Source of the DNA: Terana coerulea
Lineage: Eukaryota > Basidiomycota > Agaricomycetes > Polyporales > Phanerochaetaceae
DNA length: 13,455 nt
Reading direction: 5' to 3'
NCBI GenBank assembly: GCA_024811115.1
Contig: JAKOGH010000185.1
Location: 1 to 13,455, forward strand
The position numbers and the translations under genes were made by a program. Shown here in pieces: positions 9,410 through 13,455 of this stretch. Every line of letters begins with the position of its first letter. The stretch's first letter is position 1. The notes beneath the pieces are model-generated. The model saw only the letters and a list, made by a program, of their open reading frames with translations, was not told where the DNA came from and ran no database searches.

Positions 9410-9416
9410 TATAAAG
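9410..9416 (+). promoter_or_regulatory. TATA box of the 9502 gene
   Basis: TATAAAG, 86 nt before the ATG at 9502. A pyrimidine-rich, ATG-free leader lies between them. Confidence 0.6.
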
Positions 9417-9501
9417 CAGTCTGTAGCAACTTTCGATCCAGCCAGCGGCCCTTCGTCTTCTGCTTGACTCCTCCACATCCAACCTCCTCGCGCGAAGGCC
9501 A

Positions 9502-10056
9502 ATGCCAAACACCAACAAGGGCGCGTCGTCAAACGCAGAGTCCACTGAAAACTCCATGCCGCACCCACCGCTGGCGATCCTTCGTCCGGCTATGGTGTCG
9601 CACTGGTTCAACCCTTATGATCCTGTAAGGCCAAGCCAGATCTAATTATTGCATGTAGTTTGCTCGGAATGTTAACTCTTGTCTTCCGCAGGTTGGGAAC
9701 CTCACCGCCGATCTCGCGCAACGATTCCAACTCGAGAAGCCTGCCGAACCACAGGCTGACGCAGTCAAGAACGCTGCCATCGTCCTGCCCGAACCTCAGG
9801 CGACCAACGGTGTGAACGCGTCCGCCGCCGTCAGGCTAGTTTCAAGCTTGGGGAGCACCGAAACGCAGAGACTAGCAGCGGCGGCAAGTGCGCAGTTCCA
9901 AGAGGGTTGTTCTCGTCAGGTCATTGAGTTCAACGCTGAAACTGGGGCCCCAGAGTTGGTGGTATACGAAGACGTGAGTGTCGCTGGCTTTTGGCTTGTC
10001 GGATCTTGTTGCTTACATGCCTACAGGATGGCGAGATTCCCGTATTGATATACTAG
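9502..10056 (+). CDS. Uncharacterised 144-residue protein, three exons
   Basis: Exons 9502-9624, 9692-9973 and 10027-10056; all junctions are in phase 0 and each exon is a whole number of codons. Introns are 67 nt (GTAAGG..CCGCAG) and 53 nt (GTGAGT..CTACAG). The ATG is the first after the TATA box. The product has a polar start (MPNTNKGASSNAES), a segment RPAMVSHWFNPYDPVGNLTA, an Ala-rich middle with predicted helices (LVSSLGSTETQRLAAAASAQ), and a short beta-like end with VIEFNAETGAPELVVYEDDG. No signal peptide, membrane segment or known domain; probably soluble. An alternative ending exists: a donor at 10042 joined to the acceptor at 10109 would replace the last five codons with 39 more (10110-10229). 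The gene model is well supported by splice phase; its function is unknown and I recognise no homologue. Confidence 0.6.
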
Positions 10057-10109
10057 ATAGATGAGCTCAGAGACAGGAGATAGATAATGCAATGTAGAAG
10101 ACGGTGTAG

Positions 10110-10229
10110 AAGGCCGAGTATCTGGTTGGATGTCAGAATGTCGATATCACCACTGGCACCAAGAGTTACGTTGCTCACCGCGGTGCTTACGCTTCCAGTA
10201 ACATTGGAAAGCAGATGCAGATGTGGTAG
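10110..10229 (+). other. Possible alternative last exon of the 9502 gene
   Basis: After a GGTGTAG acceptor the frame reads 39 protein-like codons (KAEYLVGCQNVDITTGTKSY, then VAHRGAYASSNIGKQMQMW) to TAG 10227-10229. Joined to a GTATTG donor at 10042 the phase is correct (68-nt intron). Donor quality is mediocre. Beyond it the frame continues with two stops, so it may be a decayed longer gene. Confidence 0.3.
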
Positions 10230-10429
10230 ATTGTGGCCGGAGACATGGCCGCATTCTAAGACAAATGGATGGGCCACATTGTCTTGCACGTGAGTGGCCA
10301 CTCGCCACAGCGTACTTAAACAGCCACGCTAGAGTCGTCGCTTAATAGCAACAGCTCTTCTCCACTACCTACCATAGACTCATCCACGAGGAGGTATATA
10401 TCCCCGAGTTCCAGGAGTCGTACCAGATA

Positions 10430-11394
10430 ATGAGCGGAGGGCAGGCTGTCGTAGACCGTGATGTGTTTCGGCCCAGACTGTCGGACGGGTGCCAGCAAAC
10501 GTTTCTGGTTCAGGGTGTACCCTCTTCTTTGTTAGCTGAGGAGTATGAACAAGTACGTCGATATTTGCTGCACGTAGTATTGTCTAATATGACATGATCT
10601 AGCTCTCGGAAGCGACGTCAACTAACATTGACGACGAACCAGAAGAGGACTTGTATGATTCAGATGATTCAACGGGTCCCGACCAGCCAGAGGACTCGGA
10701 TACTCCGGACGACCGTTCGAGTTGCCATTACTACGACGGGGACGGGTTGGAGCAAGGGCTGGCTGCTGCCCGTTCTGCAGAATATCAGTCAGACGAAGTG
10801 GACAGGTTGGATGACGACGAACTCGCAGATAATGAGGGACTACTCGTGCAAGCGAATACAGCTGGGAGAATCAGCCTGATAGTACCAGACTTTCACCGTT
10901 CGACAGCGAATACGAGTTCAGACCAGCCGCAGATAGATGGGTAGAAGACCCGGCGCGGGAGATCGATACAGGCACGCCCCCGCCCAGCATTTGCGTGTGG
11001 GTTCCAGAACCGCTGGATGTGAGTAGCTCTCGACATGATCATGGTCATATCCTCACCAGGGCACAAGACAACGACCAGGTTCCGTTGTACTTGGACTCCG
11101 CCGTTGGGATTTCGAGAGACAGGGGTAAGGGCATACTTGGATGATCCAGTGACTCGATGGACGGAGCTGCCACAGGTATGAAACCGTTCTTACCGCATGT
11201 CATGATCACTAAAATAAAGGGCTTAGAATTTGGACAGCACTCCAAACGAGTTCGATGACGAGGAAGAGGACTCACAAGAGTTCGACACCGACCATTCCAA
11301 CTTGGATGCGCCCTGCCCTCTAGGACCGTGCTTTTGCAGGATCTGCGTAAGGCTCGGCCGCGAACAGGATGACCACCAACCCGCCGGTAACTAG
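10430..11394 (+). CDS. Acidic protein with C-terminal cysteine cluster (one frame break)
   Basis: Exons: up to 10552, then 10603-11018, 11068-11175 and 11227-11394; introns of 50, 49 and 51 nt (GTACGT, GTGAGT, GTATGA donors; branch-like CTAAT and ACTAAA in the first and last). All joins are in phase 0 if one base is restored in the second exon at the GGG of 10864-10866, where 416 nt would become 417. An unusual 77-nt intron from GTGGAC to AATCAG would also mend it. The ATG at 10430 (MSGGQAVVDRD) is the first usable start, with a TATATAT at 10394-10400; the frame is open upstream to about 10378, so an earlier exon may exist. The product, about 271 residues, is dominated by Asp/Glu/Ser (DDEPEEDLYDSDDSTG; FDDEEEDSQEFDTD) and ends with CPLGPCFCRIC, a possible metal site. 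A middle part (FRETGVRAYLDDPVTRWTEL) looks more ordered. No family recognised. Nuclear or chromatin role would be guesswork. Confidence 0.5.
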
Positions 11395-11785
11395 TAGCGG
11401 CCCTGCAGTCGAGAAAGCGCAACGTAATGTCACCCAATAATGTCTGGGTCATAAATAATATAATAGCATCTGGGAAACATCCTCGTAAATCAAACGAACC
11501 GACGTTCAAATCCAAACTTGTACACTGGTACTTACTATGCAGAGCATGAGCATTACAAGGTGCCTTGTCGAGATCGTGGGCGTTGGTGTCAACGCGAGTT
11601 ACGTGAGTGCCTGGGGTCCGGGTTGACGTCAGTGGCTCGGCATGGTTGAAGTGTCGTCATCGGCAGGCCTGCCTCCCTGAAAAGGCGAGGCGGCTCGTTC
11701 GCACACACCACTGAACATATCCTCCGCCTCCTGCCCTACACTCCTCATTTTCTTTTTTTAATCCTCAAAACACACCGCATTCACG
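11395..11785. other. Intergenic region and promoter of the mitochondrial protein gene
   Basis: Between the TAG of the acidic-protein gene and the ATG at 11786. It holds the 3' flank of the former, a CRE at 11624-11631, and a leader with CT-rich and T-rich tracts (11720-11762) just before the start codon. No TATA box is obvious. No further gene is seen; the minus-strand open frame 11515-11045 is antisense to the acidic gene. Confidence 0.6.
11624..11631. promoter_or_regulatory. CRE-type site TGACGTCA
   Basis: A perfect palindromic TGACGTCA, 155 nt upstream of the ATG at 11786. In fungi this is the consensus for ATF/CREB-type bZIP factors that act in stress responses. A related TTACGTGA lies at about 11599-11606. 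Use by such a factor is inferred, not shown. Confidence 0.5.
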
Positions 11786-12645
11786 ATGATTCGCGCACAA
11801 GCCTCCCGCACGCTCGCCAACGCCGCCCGCGCGACCCCCGTCGCTGCGCGCGTCGCCGCAATGCCAGTGCGTATCCCACGTTGACTGGCACGCTTTCGAG
11901 CACAGGACTAACTGCGCTGCACATTTGCAGCGTCTGCGAACCTATGCGACCACCCCTGACCCTACACACCCCACGGACGCACCCAAACCAAATGACAAGC
12001 CCTCGGGCAGCAGCTCGACGTTCATTGTCCTCACCGCGGGTACCGCAGCGCTCATCGGTGGATGGTACTACATGCAGAATGAAGACCCGGCCGTGCAGCG
12101 CAAGAAGGACCAGGAGCAGCTCGAGCGTAAAGCGGCGGAGCTGAAGGACGCGGGCAAAGCGACTGCTCACGACGCGGTACGAGAGGGCGAGGCTAACTAC
12201 GAGGCTACTAAGGTACGTCCATTCGCACGCATAACTTCGCATCATAAGCTCACGACCCTACGCTTCTCAGGCTGCCGCGAAGGGCAAGGTTGACCAGGCC
12301 CGTGCGGACGCCGAGGGCAAGCTCTCTTCTGTGCAGAGGTCGGCCGAGCAGACGTACGAGCAGACGAAGAGCAAGGCGACCGCGACCGCGAACGACGCCG
12401 CCCGCAAGGCGGAGCAGACGTATGCCGACGCGAAGCACAAGGCGGAGGACGCGGTGCACAAGGTCGAGGCTGAAACGAAGAGCTGGGGCGCGTGGCTCGG
12501 CAGCTGGTTCGGCTACGGCAAGGCGAAGACGGAGGCGGCGGCGGCCGACGCAAAGAGCGATGCTGCTTACCAGGTCGAGAAGGGCGCGGACAAGGTGGAG
12601 AACGCGGCAGATCGCGTCGAGAAGGAGGCACGTAAGAGGCAATGA
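11786..12645 (+). CDS. Mitochondrial single-pass LEA-like helical protein
   Basis: Exons 11786-11866, 11931-12212 and 12271-12645, all in phase 0, give 245 residues; introns are 64 nt (GTGCGT, branch CTAAC, TTGCAG) and 58 nt (GTACGT, CTTCTCAG). Exon 1 encodes an Arg/Ala-rich amphipathic presequence without acidic residues; exon 2 opens with RLRTYATT, a typical matrix-protease cleavage site near residue 32. Residues 57-75 (TFIVLTAGTAALIGGWYYM) form one membrane helix. The rest is a charged Ala/Lys/Glu helix with LEA-like repeats: AEQTY recurs at 146-150 and 168-172, 22 residues apart. A Trp/Gly-rich break, SWGAWLGSWFGYG, lies at 192-204. The layout resembles fungal proteins annotated as 'calcofluor white hypersensitive protein'; that name is weakly founded. 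I infer an inner-membrane protein that shapes or shields membranes under stress, which would fit the CRE upstream. Strong GC bias at third codon positions supports it. Confidence 0.85.
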
Positions 12646-12740
12646 GGGACAGTCAACTGTCAGCCAGGACATACTCGTGGGCTCGGACTTCAAGCTTCAT
12701 CCCTTGCTCTAATCGACATGTATATTAGCTAACGTATGGC

Positions 12741-13067
12741 TCATCGGCGCGCAACACATCGTTTCCTCATGATTTCCTCCAGGCGTGAGCTAGGGCTCGT
12801 TTCGTAAAAGGTCACTCGTATAACTGTGGCCCTTGAATAGCGGTCACCAATTGTCGTGACTGACTCAGATAAGCTTGAACCGTCGTCGGCTGAAACAGTG
12901 TGTGAGCTACAATCGTCTGCGCACATTTCACGCCACAACCTGTTGACAGAAGGATACAACCAGTGATCAGGATGATGAAGAGAGCACTTACGATTACTGT
13001 AAACCACTCACCGACAGCGTCGGTGAGCGTCGTTGTCGACCACAACCACCGTGAGTCGAGTGCACAT
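12741..13067 (-). CDS. Possible small two-exon gene
   Basis: Minus-strand ATG at 13067 (MCTRLTVVVVDNDAHRRC), exon 13067-13012, intron 13011-12940 (72 nt, GTGAGT donor, CTGATCAC branch-like element, TCAACAG acceptor), exon 12939-12741 ending in TGA: 84 residues, polar, with no domain. A second GTAAGT donor lies inside the intron and could join the same acceptor to a different frame, which is open too and carries a hydrophobic stretch if the intron is retained. The intron signals are good but the protein is nondescript. It could equally be a non-coding or antisense transcript. It is tail-to-tail with the mitochondrial gene, 95 nt apart. Confidence 0.3.
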
Positions 13068-13455
13068 GCCTAGTATCCCGCGACCACTTGCATACCTTCA
13101 ACTGATACGTTCAAGCTCAGCACTCAGCTCTTACACTTCAGGAGAACGGGTCAAAACATGAGGAAAGAAGTAGGTCGATGTATTCGGGGTCGGTACAGGG
13201 TGATGGGTTGGCGGGACAAAGCGTCGACTTCACCGTCGGGCCACCGGCGGCAAAACTGTCGGGCGTCGGGGATCAGTGTCGCCGCCAAATTAGGCAGGTA
13301 AGCTAGTTTGGAACGTGAAGAGCAGGTGAAGGGACGAACGACGCGTCCGGATGCGTACGAAGCCCCGTGACAATTCAGCTTGTTGATTGTGAATAAACGG
13401 ACTCCAGAGTATAAATACCCCGACTTTCCCTCTTCTCCTCTCACCTCACCAGCCT
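13068..13455. other. Intergenic region before the next gene
   Basis: No open frame of note on the plus strand. The minus-strand frame 13444-13151 has no domain and runs against the promoter below, so I discount it. The region separates the possible minus-strand mini-gene from a plus-strand gene beyond the edge, and would serve as a shared promoter if both are real. Confidence 0.45.
13410..13417 (+). promoter_or_regulatory. TATA box of a gene beyond the right edge
   Basis: TATAAATA followed 20-40 nt later by a pyrimidine-rich CTTTCCCTCTTCTCCTCTCACCTCACC, the usual look of a strong fungal core promoter and leader. Transcription probably starts near 13440, with the coding region outside the window. 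Confidence 0.65.

Noticed and set aside
10053..10498. Minus-strand frames reading protein-like sequence (PKHITVYDSLPSAHYLVRLL)
   Set aside because: The plus strand has phase-consistent splicing and a better coding pattern over 10378-10552; no minus-strand intron or promoter supports these.
11781..12693. Long minus-strand open frames over the mitochondrial gene
   Set aside because: Arg/Ala/Leu-rich shadows caused by strong GC bias at third codon positions of the true plus-strand exons.
1..13455. CRISPR arrays, rRNA, tRNA genes or a secondary-metabolite cluster
   Set aside because: No regularly spaced repeats, no tRNA-like T-loop/anticodon arrangement, no synthase or oxidase domains noticed by eye.

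Overview
The window looks like nuclear DNA of a mushroom-forming basidiomycete (Agaricomycetes). Genes are split by many introns of about 45-95 nt with GT..AG ends and CTAAC/CTGAT-like branch points. Promoters carry TATA boxes and pyrimidine-rich leaders. The ankyrin protein at the left and the gag-like protein in the middle both resemble families I know from Agaricomycetes. All identifications are by eye; no database search was possible.

Layout. 1-658: downstream flank of the first gene. 659-3836 (minus): a large four-exon ankyrin-repeat gene. 3837-5700: its probable promoter, then a long stretch without a gene I can name, holding two unassigned open stretches near 5380-6158. 6097-7162 (plus): a C2H2 zinc-finger gene with reading-frame problems. 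7480-8660 (plus): a spliced gene of an Agaricomycete-expanded, retroelement-gag-like family. 9001-9298: a small spliced gene broken by a stop codon and a frame change. 9502-10056 (plus): a clean three-exon gene for a 144-residue protein of unknown function with TATA box and E-box. 10430-11394 (plus): a four-exon gene for a strongly acidic protein with a C-terminal cysteine cluster. 11786-12645 (plus): a three-exon gene for a mitochondrial, single-pass, LEA-like helical protein with a CRE (TGACGTCA) upstream. 12741-13067 (minus): a possible tiny spliced gene, tail-to-tail with the previous one. 13410-13417: TATA box of a gene starting beyond the right edge.

I see no operon-like logic or metabolic cluster; the genes look functionally unrelated. 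The most notable pattern is that several otherwise convincing genes lose their reading frame by exactly one base at short G/C runs, mostly as an apparent missing base. This fits either assembly errors in homopolymers or real gene decay, and it decides how half of the window should be annotated. The middle section (about 5400-11400), with its gag-like gene and interrupted lineage-specific genes, has the character of a fast-evolving accessory region between two more conserved genes (ankyrin and mitochondrial).
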